A stretch of DNA of 5,705 bases, from positions 1-5,705 of the forward strand of contig ONLC01000149.1 in the NCBI GenBank assembly GCA_900318545.1. Reading direction: 5' to 3'. A model generated the notes under the pieces. The model had not been told where the DNA came from. It did no database searches and saw nothing but the letters and a program-made list of their open reading frames with translations. Positions 1-5,705 of this stretch are shown here, one piece after another. Positions within the stretch are counted from its first letter, which is position 1. Every line of letters begins with the position of its first letter. The translations under genes and the position numbers were made by a program. Source of the DNA: an uncultured Eubacteriales bacterium. GTDB taxonomy: Bacteria > Bacillota > Clostridia > Oscillospirales > Ruminococcaceae.

Positions 1-124
1 AATTTGGGTAATATGACGGATAAGCGGGTCGTCAAGCAGGCTTGACACGGCAGATGATGTGCAGAGGCGTTAGCCGCGGGTCGTGCGGTGTTGCCTTAAT
101 GCCCCCTAGGAAAGGAATGTTGAT
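1..124. other. Leader region upstream of pheA, no confident gene
   Basis: No gene can be assigned here. On the plus strand only the first frame is open from the window edge (14 codons, ending at a TGA at 43-45), so it might be the tail of an upstream gene, but this is too short to support. Three structures are visible. GTCAAG (31-36) and CTTGAC (41-46) form a perfect 6-bp stem with a 4-base loop. Positions 65-96 can fold into an imperfect hairpin with AGGC/GCCT at its base, CCGC/GCGG at its top and loop 78-84. The 9-mer GCGGGTCGT occurs exactly at 24-32 and 76-84. Neither hairpin is followed by a T-run, so neither looks like an intrinsic terminator. A TTGACA at 42-47 has no matching -10 box. 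The pheA ribosome binding site (AGGAAAGGA, 108-116) closes the region. Confidence 0.4.
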
Positions 125-1237
125 ATGCTTTTAGATGAGTACAGAGCTCAGATAGATGAGATAAACAAGCAGATGCAGGAGCTCTTCAATAAGAGAATGG
201 AGCTAAGCTTCAAGGTTGCTGAGTTCAAAATGGAAAACGGAATGGAGGTCTTCCAGCCCGAGCGTGAGCAGGTCATTCTTGACGCTGTTGAAAAGAATGC
301 TCCCGAGGGTCTCGGGAATGCTTCAAAGGTGCTGTTCCAGACGATAATGGACATTTCTAAATGCCGCCAGTATCAGGAGCTTTTCGATGTCGGCGGAATG
401 GAAGAGTACAAAACTTTGGACTTTAACAAGCACTATATAACGGCAGTCCCCGGTGCGTTCGGCTCCTATTCACACATGGCTGCGGACAAGTTCTTCCCCG
501 ATCACGAGCCGCTGTTTTTCAGCGATTTTGAGGACATTTTCATAAGCGTTGAGAGCGGCAGAGCAGACTTTGGTATTCTGCCTATTGCGAACTCAACGGC
601 AGGAACAGTCACCCGTACCTATGAGCTTATGAAAAAGCATGATCTGCGTATATGTGCATCGACTAAGGTGAAGGTATCTCACTGCCTTGCCGCAAGGAAA
701 GGAACAAGACCCGAAGACATTACTATAGTTTATTCGCACGAGCAGGCTATAATGCAGTGCTCGGAATTTCTTCGTGAGCACAAGTACAAGGCTCACCATT
801 ATGCGAACACTGCTCTTGCGGCAGAGTATGTGGCTGATTCTGACGAGCCTTATGCAGCTATTTGCTCGGAGAAATGTGCTCGGGAGCTCGGACTTGAAAT
901 ACTCTTCCGTGACATTACCGACGCCCGTGAGAATTACACCAAGTTTATTCTGGTTTCAAAGGACTGCCTGAGAACAGAGGGTGCTGACACGGTCACAGTT
1001 TCGCTTGCACTGCCGCACACGCAGTCGGCTCTTTACAGACTGCTGACTAAATTCTCGGTTGCAGGGCTTAACCTCACAATGATCGAAAGCCGACCTATCG
1101 CAAACACGGATTTCGATGTTGTGTTCTACCTCGACTTTGATGGCAATATTGACGACCCCGATGTTAAAAAGCTTATGAATGAGCTTAGGTCGGAGCTTTC
1201 CTACTTTAAGTTCTTAGGCAACTACAAGGAAATATAG
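125..1237 (+). CDS. pheA: Bifunctional chorismate mutase / prephenate dehydratase (P-protein) with ACT domain
   Basis: This cytoplasmic enzyme converts chorismate to prephenate and then prephenate to phenylpyruvate, the precursor of phenylalanine. It has 370 residues, close to the 386 of E. coli PheA. Residues 1-85 are an AroQ-type chorismate mutase: R7, R24, K35 and E48 keep the spacing of the E. coli catalytic residues R11, R28, K39 and E52, while the position of E. coli D48 is Q44. Residues 102-280 are the prephenate dehydratase domain, with PGAFGSYSH, YSHEQA and the catalytic T272-K273-F274 (TKF, the TRF motif of the family). The usual PIENS motif reads PIANS at 153-157. Residues 287-365 form an ACT domain with ESRP (321-324), which in relatives binds phenylalanine for feedback inhibition; the GAL motif reads SAL (301-303). 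The ATG start is preceded by AAAGGA with 8-nt spacing. ispF follows after 51 bp and may be cotranscribed. Confidence 0.96.
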   Translation: MLLDEYRAQIDEINKQMQELFNKRMELSFKVAEFKMENGMEVFQPEREQVILDAVEKNAPEGLGNASKVLFQTIMDISKCRQYQELFDVGGMEEYKTLDFNKHYITAVPGAFGSYSHMAADKFFPDHEPLFFSDFEDIFISVESGRADFGILPIANSTAGTVTRTYELMKKHDLRICASTKVKVSHCLAARKGTRPEDITIVYSHEQAIMQCSEFLREHKYKAHHYANTALAAEYVADSDEPYAAICSEKCARELGLEILFRDITDARENYTKFILVSKDCLRTEGADTVTVSLALPHTQSALYRLLTKFSVAGLNLTMIESRPIANTDFDVVFYLDFDGNIDDPDVKKLMNELRSELSYFKFLGNYKEI

Positions 1238-1288
1238 TACATTTTATCGTACATTAAATAATATCAAAAGTACAATTAGGAGGACACT

Positions 1289-1768
1289 ATGAATTTTCGC
1301 ATAGGACACGGATATGATGTCCATCGCCTTACCGAGGGGAGAAAGCTCATTATCGGGGGCGTTGAGATAGCCTATGAAAAGGGGCTGCTCGGACACTCCG
1401 ACGCTGATGTGCTCACGCACGCAATTATGGATTCTATCCTCGGTGCTCTGGCACTCGGGGACATAGGAAAGCTCTTCCCTGACAATGACCCGAAATACGA
1501 GGGTGCTGACAGCATCGCACTTCTGCGTGAGGTTATAGCCGTCATAGACCGTGAGGGCTGGAAGATCGGCAACATTGACTCAACGATCTGTGCACAGGCA
1601 CCGAAGCTTGCACCTCACATCGTAAAAATGCGTGAAACACTCGCCGAGGCTGTCGGCTGTGAGGTCTCTCAGGTATCAGTCAAGGCAACAACGGAAGAAA
1701 AGCTCGGCTTTACTGGCGAGGGGCTGGGCATTTCCGCAACGGCTGTCTGCATACTGGAGAAGAAATAA
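1289..1768 (+). CDS. ispF: 2-C-methyl-D-erythritol 2,4-cyclodiphosphate synthase
   Basis: IspF converts 4-diphosphocytidyl-methylerythritol 2-phosphate to the 2,4-cyclodiphosphate with release of CMP, the fifth step of the MEP pathway to isoprenoids. The 159 residues equal the length of the E. coli enzyme. The family pattern is complete. GHGYDVH supplies the metal ligands D10 and H12, with H44 as the third; these match E. coli D8, H10 and H42. GHSDADV lies at 35-41, LGDIGKLFPD at 56-65, and KATTEEKLGFTGEG is near the C-terminus. The family is a homotrimer with active sites between subunits. The start is clear: AGGAGG at 1278-1283, 5 nt before the ATG. No promoter is evident in the 51-bp gap after pheA, so transcription from pheA is likely, although the pathways are unrelated. 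A hairpin terminator begins 7 bp after the stop codon. Confidence 0.97.
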   Translation: MNFRIGHGYDVHRLTEGRKLIIGGVEIAYEKGLLGHSDADVLTHAIMDSILGALALGDIGKLFPDNDPKYEGADSIALLREVIAVIDREGWKIGNIDSTICAQAPKLAPHIVKMRETLAEAVGCEVSQVSVKATTEEKLGFTGEGLGISATAVCILEKK

Positions 1769-1775
1769 GAGTACA

Positions 1776-1807
1776 AAAAACAGGACTGAAAGCTCAGCCC
1801 TGTTTTT
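1776..1807. terminator. Bidirectional intrinsic terminator between ispF and dnaJ
   Basis: ACAGG-A-CTGA (1780-1789) pairs with TCAG-C-CCTGT (1794-1803) around the 4-base loop AAGC, and A1776-A1779 can pair with T1804-T1807. The plus-strand RNA ends in five U (1803-1807) and the minus-strand RNA in six (complement of 1775-1780). The single non-Watson-Crick position (1785/1798) is an A-C mismatch in the plus transcript but a G-U wobble in the minus transcript, so the hairpin should be stronger for the dnaJ operon. It fills most of the 40-bp gap between the two stop codons. Function is inferred from structure and position. Confidence 0.9.
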
Positions 1808-1808
1808 A

Positions 1809-2954
1809 TTATTTGAACTTCTTTTTAAGCTTATCAAAGAACGTGCTTCTCTTTGCGTAGTTCTTATCCGAAAGTGACTGCTCAAACTCCTTGAGCTTCA
1901 CCTTCTGCTCCTTTGTAAGATTCTTCGGAACCTCAATGTTCACTCTTACGTAGTGATCTCCGTGGTCGGGACGGTTTATCTTCTTGATACCCTTGCCCCT
2001 CAGGCGGAATACTGTGCCTGTCTGAGTGCCCTCGGGAACTTTATATGTGACCTTGCCGTCAACCGTAGGCACTGTAATTTCATCACCAAGGGTAGCCTGT
2101 GTGTAAGTAAGCGGTATGTCAGTCCAGACATCGTAGCCGTCACGCTCAAACAGAGGGTCGGGACGTACAGTAACATTAATGTGCAGATCTCCGTTCGGAC
2201 CGCCGTTATAGCCTCCGTTGCCCTCGCCCGAAACTCTGAGTGTCTGACCGTCATCAATTCCGGCAGGAACATCAACAGTCTTCTCAACAGTGCTTCTAAC
2301 TCTGCCAACACCGCCGCACACACGGCAGGGATTGTCAACAATCTTGCCCTTTCCACGGCACCTGTTACAGGTCGTAGTCTGAGCAATATTACCGAACGGA
2401 GTTCTCTGAGTTATCCTTACAGAGCCTGTTCCGTTACAGTCGGGACAGGTTTTCGGGCTTGAGCCTGCCTCTGCACCCGAACCTCCGCAGGCTGTACACT
2501 TCTCGGCACGGTTTACCTTGATGTTTACGCTCTTGCCCTTGCAGGCCTCCATAAAGTCGATGATAACGCTAGCCTTAACGTCCTCGCCTCTTCTTGGAGC
2601 GTTCGGATTGGCACGTCTTCCGCCGCCGAAGCCACCGAAACCGCCGAAGATAGAGTCGAAAATATCTCCCATATCTCCGAAGCCGCCAAATCCGCCTGCA
2701 CCTGCACCGCCGCCGTAGCTCGGGTCAACGCCTGCATGGCCGAACTGGTCATACCTAGCTCTCTTATCAGCATCTGAAAGGACCTCATAGGCTTCGTTTA
2801 CTTCCTTGAACTTCTCCTCAGCTTCCTTATCTCCGGGGTGAAGGTCGGGGTGATACTGCTTGGCAAGCTTTCTGAATGCCTTTTTGAGCTCATCTTCGGA
2901 AGCACCCTTTGATACACCGAGGACTTCATAGTAATCTCTTTTATTATCTGCCAT
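1809..2954 (-). CDS. dnaJ: Molecular chaperone DnaJ (Hsp40, class A)
   Basis: DnaJ binds unfolded proteins, hands them to DnaK and stimulates its ATPase. The 381 residues show the complete class A order. The J domain (about 5-70) carries HPD at 35-37, the motif needed to activate Hsp70. A Gly/Phe-rich stretch follows (about 72-113). The zinc region (153-217) has four CxxCxGxG repeats: CTACGGSG, CPDCNGTG, CNRCRGKG and CRVCGGVG, binding two zinc ions in the family. The C-terminal substrate-binding domains run to about 355, and a basic tail ends in KLKKKFK. The ATG has AGGAAGG (complement of 2964-2970) 9 nt upstream, a strong ribosome binding site. It is the last gene of the operon, 72 bp after dnaK, with a hairpin in that gap and a terminator just after the stop. 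All key residues are intact. Confidence 0.98.
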   Translation of the reverse strand: MADNKRDYYEVLGVSKGASEDELKKAFRKLAKQYHPDLHPGDKEAEEKFKEVNEAYEVLSDADKRARYDQFGHAGVDPSYGGGAGAGGFGGFGDMGDIFDSIFGGFGGFGGGRRANPNAPRRGEDVKASVIIDFMEACKGKSVNIKVNRAEKCTACGGSGAEAGSSPKTCPDCNGTGSVRITQRTPFGNIAQTTTCNRCRGKGKIVDNPCRVCGGVGRVRSTVEKTVDVPAGIDDGQTLRVSGEGNGGYNGGPNGDLHINVTVRPDPLFERDGYDVWTDIPLTYTQATLGDEITVPTVDGKVTYKVPEGTQTGTVFRLRGKGIKKINRPDHGDHYVRVNIEVPKNLTKEQKVKLKEFEQSLSDKNYAKRSTFFDKLKKKFK

Positions 2955-2983
2955 AAGCCATTACCTTCCTTAAACACGCAAAT

Positions 2984-3005
2984 CCTCTGCTCAATAGAGC
3001 AGAGG
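2984..3005 (-). promoter_or_regulatory. Perfect hairpin in the dnaK-dnaJ gap
   Basis: CCTCTGCTC (2984-2992) and GAGCAGAGG (2997-3005) are perfect inverted repeats separated by four bases, AATA on the plus strand and TATT in the minus-strand transcript. The 9-bp stem lies 21 nt after the dnaK stop codon and 13 nt before the dnaJ ribosome binding site. The downstream transcript reads ATTTGCGTGTTTAAGG, with no continuous U-run, so this is not a standard strong terminator. It could be a partial attenuator, an mRNA processing site or a 3'-end stabiliser that lowers DnaJ relative to DnaK. The structure is seen directly; the role is inferred. Confidence 0.65.
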
Positions 3006-3026
3006 CTGCGGTATTAAATCTGAGTA

Positions 3027-4892
3027 TTAGTTTGCGTCATGGAACTCAGCGTCAATAACGTCATCTCCGCCGTTCTGGCTGCCGCTGTCAGCAGCTGCAC
3101 CGCCCATATTGCCCATGTTGTTCGGGTCAAAGCCCTGAGCGCCCTGAGCCTGTGCACCTGCCTGCTGATATACCTTTGTAGCTATCTTCTGGAAGCAGTC
3201 CTCAAGCTCCTTGTTCTTAGCCTTGATAGCCTCAACATCAGTACCCTTGAGAGCTTCCTTGACTGCATTTATTTTAGCCTCGCAGTCGCTCTTGTCAGCT
3301 GCATCTACCTTGTCGCCGAACTCACCGAGTGCCTTCTCGCACTGGAAGCACATCTGGTCAGCCTGATTTCTTGCGTCAACGTCTTCCTTCTTCTTAGCAT
3401 CTTCAGCAGCGAAAGCCTCAGCCTCCTTGACAGCCTTATCAATATCTTCCTTGGACATATTTGTCGAAGAAGTAATAGTGATGTTCTGCTCCTTGCCTGT
3501 GCCTAAGTCCTTAGCGGAAACGTGAACGATACCGTTAGCGTCGATATCGAAGGTTACCTCGATCTGAGGTACACCACGGGGTGCAGGAGCGATACCGTCA
3601 AGACGGAACATTCCGAGCTGCTTGTTGTCCTTTGCGAACTCACGCTCACCCTGAAGAACGTTTATATCAACTGCCGACTGATTGTCTGCCGCTGTCGAGA
3701 ATATCTGCGACTTCTTGGTCGGGATAGTGGTGTTTCTCTCGATGATCTTTGTGCATACACCGCCCATAGTTTCAAGACCAAGGGACAGAGGTGTAACATC
3801 GAGGAGGAGAAGTCCGTCCTTGACATCACCTGCAAGAACTGCACCCTGATATGCAGCACCGAGAGCTACGCACTCATCAGGATTGATTCCCTTGAAGGGC
3901 TCCTTGCCGATGAACTTCTTAACTGCCTCCTGAACAGCAGGAATTCTTGAAGAACCGCCGACCATAAGCACCTTCTGGAGATCTGAAGCTGAAAGTCCGC
4001 TGTCGGAGAGAGCCTGACGTACAGGTCCCATTGTTGCCTCTACAAGGTCTGCTGTCATCTCATTGAACTTAGCCTGTGTAAGGGTCATCTCAAGGTGCTT
4101 AGGACCTGTAGCATCTGCTGTTATGAACGGCAGAGAGATTGTCGAAGAAGGTGTGCTTGAAAGCTCGATCTTGGCCTTCTCAGCAGCCTCTTTAAGTCTC
4201 TGCATTGCCATCTTATCGCCTGAGAGGTCAACACCCTCAGTCTTCTTGAACTCAGCTACGAGCCAGTCAATAATTCTCTGGTCGAAGTCATCACCGCCGA
4301 GTCTGTTATTACCTGCTGTAGCAAGAACCTCTGTAACACCGTCACCCATCTCGATGATAGATACATCGAAGGTACCGCCGCCGAGGTCGTAAACCATTAC
4401 CTTCTGATCCTCTTCCTTATCAATACCGTAAGAAAGTGCAGCAGCGGTAGGCTCATTGATAATTCTCTTTACAGTCAGACCTGCGATCTGACCTGCGTCT
4501 TTGGTAGCCTGTCTCTGTGAGTCAGTAAAGTAAGCAGGAACTGTGATAACAGCCTCTGTTACCTTCTCTCCGAGGTAAGCCTCAGCGTCAGCCTTAAGCT
4601 TCTGGAGTACCATTGCGGAGATCTCCTGAGGAGTGTAGCTCTTTCCGCCCATCTGAGCCTTATAGTCAGAGCCCATGTGTCTCTTGATAGAGAGAACCGT
4701 GTTATCGAAGTTTGTAACTGCCTGTCTCTTAGCAACCTGACCTACCAGTCTGTCGCCGTTCTTTGAAACACCTACAACGGAAGGAGTTGTTCTTGCACCC
4801 TCGCTGTTAGGGATTACTACTGCCTCGCCGCCCTCAACTACTGCTACGCAGGAGTTTGTTGTACCAAGGTCTATACCGATTATTTTACTCAT
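3027..4892 (-). CDS. dnaK: Molecular chaperone DnaK (Hsp70)
   Basis: DnaK is the ATP-driven chaperone that binds and releases exposed hydrophobic segments in the cytoplasm. The 621 residues contain the nucleotide-binding domain, with the phosphate loop GIDLGTTNS (6-14), K70 at the same position as the catalytic K70 of E. coli, NEPTAAALSYG (146-156), YDLGGGTFD (168-176) and VGGSSRIP. E147 aligns with E. coli E171, so about 24 residues are missing between K70 and this point, the known Gram-positive deletion. The interdomain linker reads GDVKDGLLLLDVTP, one residue longer than I recall for E. coli or B. subtilis. The substrate-binding domain and helical lid follow, then a Gly/Gln-rich tail ending in DVIDAEFHDAN. 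Seven cysteines are present: 15, 341, 380, 515, 518, 537 and 566. The ATG has AAAGGA 9 nt upstream. The 60-bp gap from grpE is AT-rich without a clear promoter. Confidence 0.99.
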   Translation of the reverse strand: MSKIIGIDLGTTNSCVAVVEGGEAVVIPNSEGARTTPSVVGVSKNGDRLVGQVAKRQAVTNFDNTVLSIKRHMGSDYKAQMGGKSYTPQEISAMVLQKLKADAEAYLGEKVTEAVITVPAYFTDSQRQATKDAGQIAGLTVKRIINEPTAAALSYGIDKEEDQKVMVYDLGGGTFDVSIIEMGDGVTEVLATAGNNRLGGDDFDQRIIDWLVAEFKKTEGVDLSGDKMAMQRLKEAAEKAKIELSSTPSSTISLPFITADATGPKHLEMTLTQAKFNEMTADLVEATMGPVRQALSDSGLSASDLQKVLMVGGSSRIPAVQEAVKKFIGKEPFKGINPDECVALGAAYQGAVLAGDVKDGLLLLDVTPLSLGLETMGGVCTKIIERNTTIPTKKSQIFSTAADNQSAVDINVLQGEREFAKDNKQLGMFRLDGIAPAPRGVPQIEVTFDIDANGIVHVSAKDLGTGKEQNITITSSTNMSKEDIDKAVKEAEAFAAEDAKKKEDVDARNQADQMCFQCEKALGEFGDKVDAADKSDCEAKINAVKEALKGTDVEAIKAKNKELEDCFQKIATKVYQQAGAQAQGAQGFDPNNMGNMGGAAADSGSQNGGDDVIDAEFHDAN

Positions 4893-4952
4893 AAAATCAT
4901 TTCCTTTCTGATATATAAATGTATTTTAACCTATTGTTACCTTTTTTATCCG

Positions 4953-5525
4953 CTATGGATTAGCAACCACTACCATAGCATATCTGATTACCTTTCCTCC
5001 GACCTTATAGCCCTTCTGGAAGGTCTGTGCCACCACATTTTCTCCGAGGTTTTCGTCCTCGATCTGATTTACCGCATTTGCGATATTCGGATCAAACTCC
5101 TGACCTGTCGGGTCTATGACCTCAACTCCGAGCTTTGCAAGTGCATCGCCGAACTGCTTGAAGATCATCTCAACTCCCGATTTATAAGCCTCGTCCTCAG
5201 TCTCAGTCTGGAGTGCCCTCTCAAAGTTATCAAGCACAGGAAGTATCTCGCTGATAGCTGAGCCCTTTGCAGTTTCGCTGAGCTCCAGTCTTTCCTTTGC
5301 CGAACGCTTTCTGAAATTATCGTACTCCGCCATAAGCCTCAGGTACTTATCCTTCTGCTCATCAAGCTCCTTCTGAAGCTTCTCTTCGGGGCTCTCCTGA
5401 ACCTCCTCCTGAGCCTCAGCCTCTTCCTGAGCTTCCTCCTCTGCTGTTTCCTCTGCGGTCTCCTCCGCAGCTTCCTCAGTGAGCTCTTCCTCAGTCAGAG
5501 TTTCCTTTTCTTTCTCATTATCCAT
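4953..5525 (-). CDS. grpE: Nucleotide exchange factor GrpE
   Basis: GrpE is a dimer that opens the DnaK ATPase domain to release ADP and so resets the chaperone cycle. This start gives 190 residues. Residues 1-48 are very rich in glutamate and probably disordered. A long helix follows with RLMAEYDNFRKR, then LPVLDNFERAL and GVEMIFKQF, and a C-terminal beta domain with GQEFDPN and GYKVGGKVIRYAMVVV. The family usually has histidine two residues after FDPN; here it is A149. The frame stays open upstream to a GTG at 5579, but those 18 residues are strongly basic, unlike GrpE, and would overlap the end of hrcA. The ATG at 5525 lies 22 nt after the hrcA stop and has GGCGGG 7 nt upstream, so it is preferred. 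dnaK follows after 60 bp. Confidence 0.97.
   Translation of the reverse strand: MDNEKEKETLTEEELTEEAAEETAEETAEEEAQEEAEAQEEVQESPEEKLQKELDEQKDKYLRLMAEYDNFRKRSAKERLELSETAKGSAISEILPVLDNFERALQTETEDEAYKSGVEMIFKQFGDALAKLGVEVIDPTGQEFDPNIANAVNQIEDENLGENVVAQTFQKGYKVGGKVIRYAMVVVANP
5439..5486. repeat. Imperfect 12-bp tandem repeat inside grpE
   Basis: Four diverged 12-bp units (5439-5450, 5451-5462, 5463-5474 and 5475-5486), such as CTCTGCTGTTTC and CTCTGCGGTCTC, keep the grpE reading frame and encode a period-four pattern of the type EETA/EEAA within the acidic N-terminus. The divergence between units suggests old expansion or selection for acidity and not a recent array. Changes in copy number would stay in frame. 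Confidence 0.6.
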
Positions 5526-5532
5526 AAGGTTG

Positions 5533-5538
5533 CCCGCC
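5533..5538 (-). promoter_or_regulatory. Ribosome binding site that fixes the grpE start
   Basis: On the minus strand GGCGGG lies 7 nt before the ATG at 5525, within AAAGGCGGGCAACCTTATG. It is a weaker match to the anti-Shine-Dalgarno sequence than those of dnaK, dnaJ or ispF. The spacing fits and supports the shorter grpE over the open-frame extension. Translational coupling with hrcA, which ends 22 nt earlier, may help initiation; that is inference. Confidence 0.55.
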
Positions 5539-5547
5539 TTTCTTTTC

Positions 5548-5705
5548 TTATTCTTCTTTCTCATTCTCACTCTCATCACCCTCGGAAAGCATAGCTGTTA
5601 TCTTTCCCGTGAAATATTCAAGATAAGGAATGAACTTTGCATAATCAAGTCTCATAGGTCCCAGCAGTCCGAGCGTTCCCGCCTTCTTGCCGTCCTTCAT
5701 GAATG
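5548..5705 (-). CDS. hrcA: Heat-inducible transcription repressor HrcA, C-terminal part only
   Basis: Only the last 51 residues are in the window; the start lies beyond the right edge. The visible part includes AGTLGLLGPMRLDY followed by AKFIPYLEYF, which matches the conserved C-terminal HrcA motif (G-x-L-G-hydrophobic-hydrophobic-G-P-x-R-M-D-Y), with L in place of the usual M. The tail is acidic (SEGDESENEKEE) and ends at a TAA at 5548-5550. HrcA is the dimeric repressor that binds CIRCE operators upstream of heat-shock operons and is stabilised by GroEL in Bacillus. Its place as the gene before grpE fits the autoregulated Firmicutes operon. The winged-helix DNA-binding part and the CIRCE site are not in view, so regulation of this operon by CIRCE is inferred from the family. 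Confidence 0.93.
   Translation of the reverse strand, partial: FMKDGKKAGTLGLLGPMRLDYAKFIPYLEYFTGKITAMLSEGDESENEKEE

Noticed and set aside
42..70. TTGACA at 42-47 as the -35 box of a pheA promoter
   Set aside because: At 16-18 bp spacing the bases are GC-rich and do not resemble TATAAT; the hexamer is also part of the CTTGAC arm of a small hairpin.
1..124. T-box or other riboswitch before pheA
   Set aside because: No GGGTGGNACCGCG-like antiterminator core and no terminator with a U-run is seen on the plus strand, and the region is too short for a complete T-box.
1953..2788. Open frames overlapping dnaJ on both strands (169, 128 and 87 codons)
   Set aside because: All lie within the intact, fully conserved dnaJ and show no recognisable domain.
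3039..3950. Two plus-strand open frames antisense to dnaK (155 and 142 codons)
   Set aside because: They mirror the codon pattern of a highly conserved dnaK, have no ribosome binding site I can defend and encode low-complexity Leu/Cys/Ser-rich sequence.
4893..4952. Internal promoter before dnaK
   Set aside because: The gap is AT-rich with TATA-like strings, but no -35 box at correct spacing is seen; it is better read as an operon spacer with a ribosome binding site.
5526..5579. Longer grpE starting at GTG 5579
   Set aside because: The added 18 residues are basic and unlike GrpE, they overlap the hrcA coding end in another frame, and ATG 5525 has a usable ribosome binding site.
4893..5705. 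CIRCE operator (TTAGCACTC-N9-GAGTGCTAA)
   Set aside because: No such inverted repeat is found here or elsewhere in the window; it is expected upstream of hrcA, outside the window.
1..5705. Undescribed defence, mobile or biosynthetic system
   Set aside because: All of the clear coding capacity belongs to five complete conserved housekeeping genes and one partial one; no transposase, integrase, CRISPR repeat or unexplained gene is present.

Overview
The window looks like ordinary chromosomal DNA from an anaerobic Gram-positive bacterium of the class Clostridia, most likely a Ruminococcus-like member of the Oscillospirales. Three observations support this. The heat-shock genes run hrcA-grpE-dnaK-dnaJ, the arrangement typical of Firmicutes. 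DnaK lacks the roughly 24-residue ATPase-domain segment present in E. coli DnaK. PheA is a fused chorismate mutase/prephenate dehydratase, which occurs in this group while Bacillus keeps the two enzymes separate. The genus is an inference; no rRNA gene or other marker is present.

Layout: positions 1-124 are a gene-poor leader with two potential hairpins and an exact 9-bp direct repeat. On the plus strand follow pheA (125-1237), the last steps toward phenylalanine, and, after 51 bp, ispF (1289-1768), an enzyme of the non-mevalonate (MEP) isoprenoid pathway. A hairpin with T-runs on both sides (1776-1807) lies in the 40-bp gap between the convergent ispF and dnaJ stop codons and probably terminates both transcripts.

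The rest is the minus-strand chaperone operon, read right to left: the 3' end of hrcA (5548-5705, the operon repressor), grpE (4953-5525), dnaK (3027-4892) and dnaJ (1809-2954). HrcA represses the operon, DnaK is the ATP-driven Hsp70, DnaJ delivers substrates and stimulates ATP hydrolysis, and GrpE releases ADP. The CIRCE operator expected before hrcA would lie beyond the right edge and is not visible. A perfect 9-bp hairpin sits between dnaK and dnaJ and may affect the DnaK:DnaJ ratio.

I found no mobile element, CRISPR array, tRNA or rRNA gene, and no sign of an undescribed system. The points worth a second look are small: an extra residue in the DnaK interdomain linker, a changed PIENS motif in PheA, a missing conserved histidine in GrpE, the dnaK-dnaJ hairpin, the pheA leader repeat and an asymmetric bidirectional terminator.
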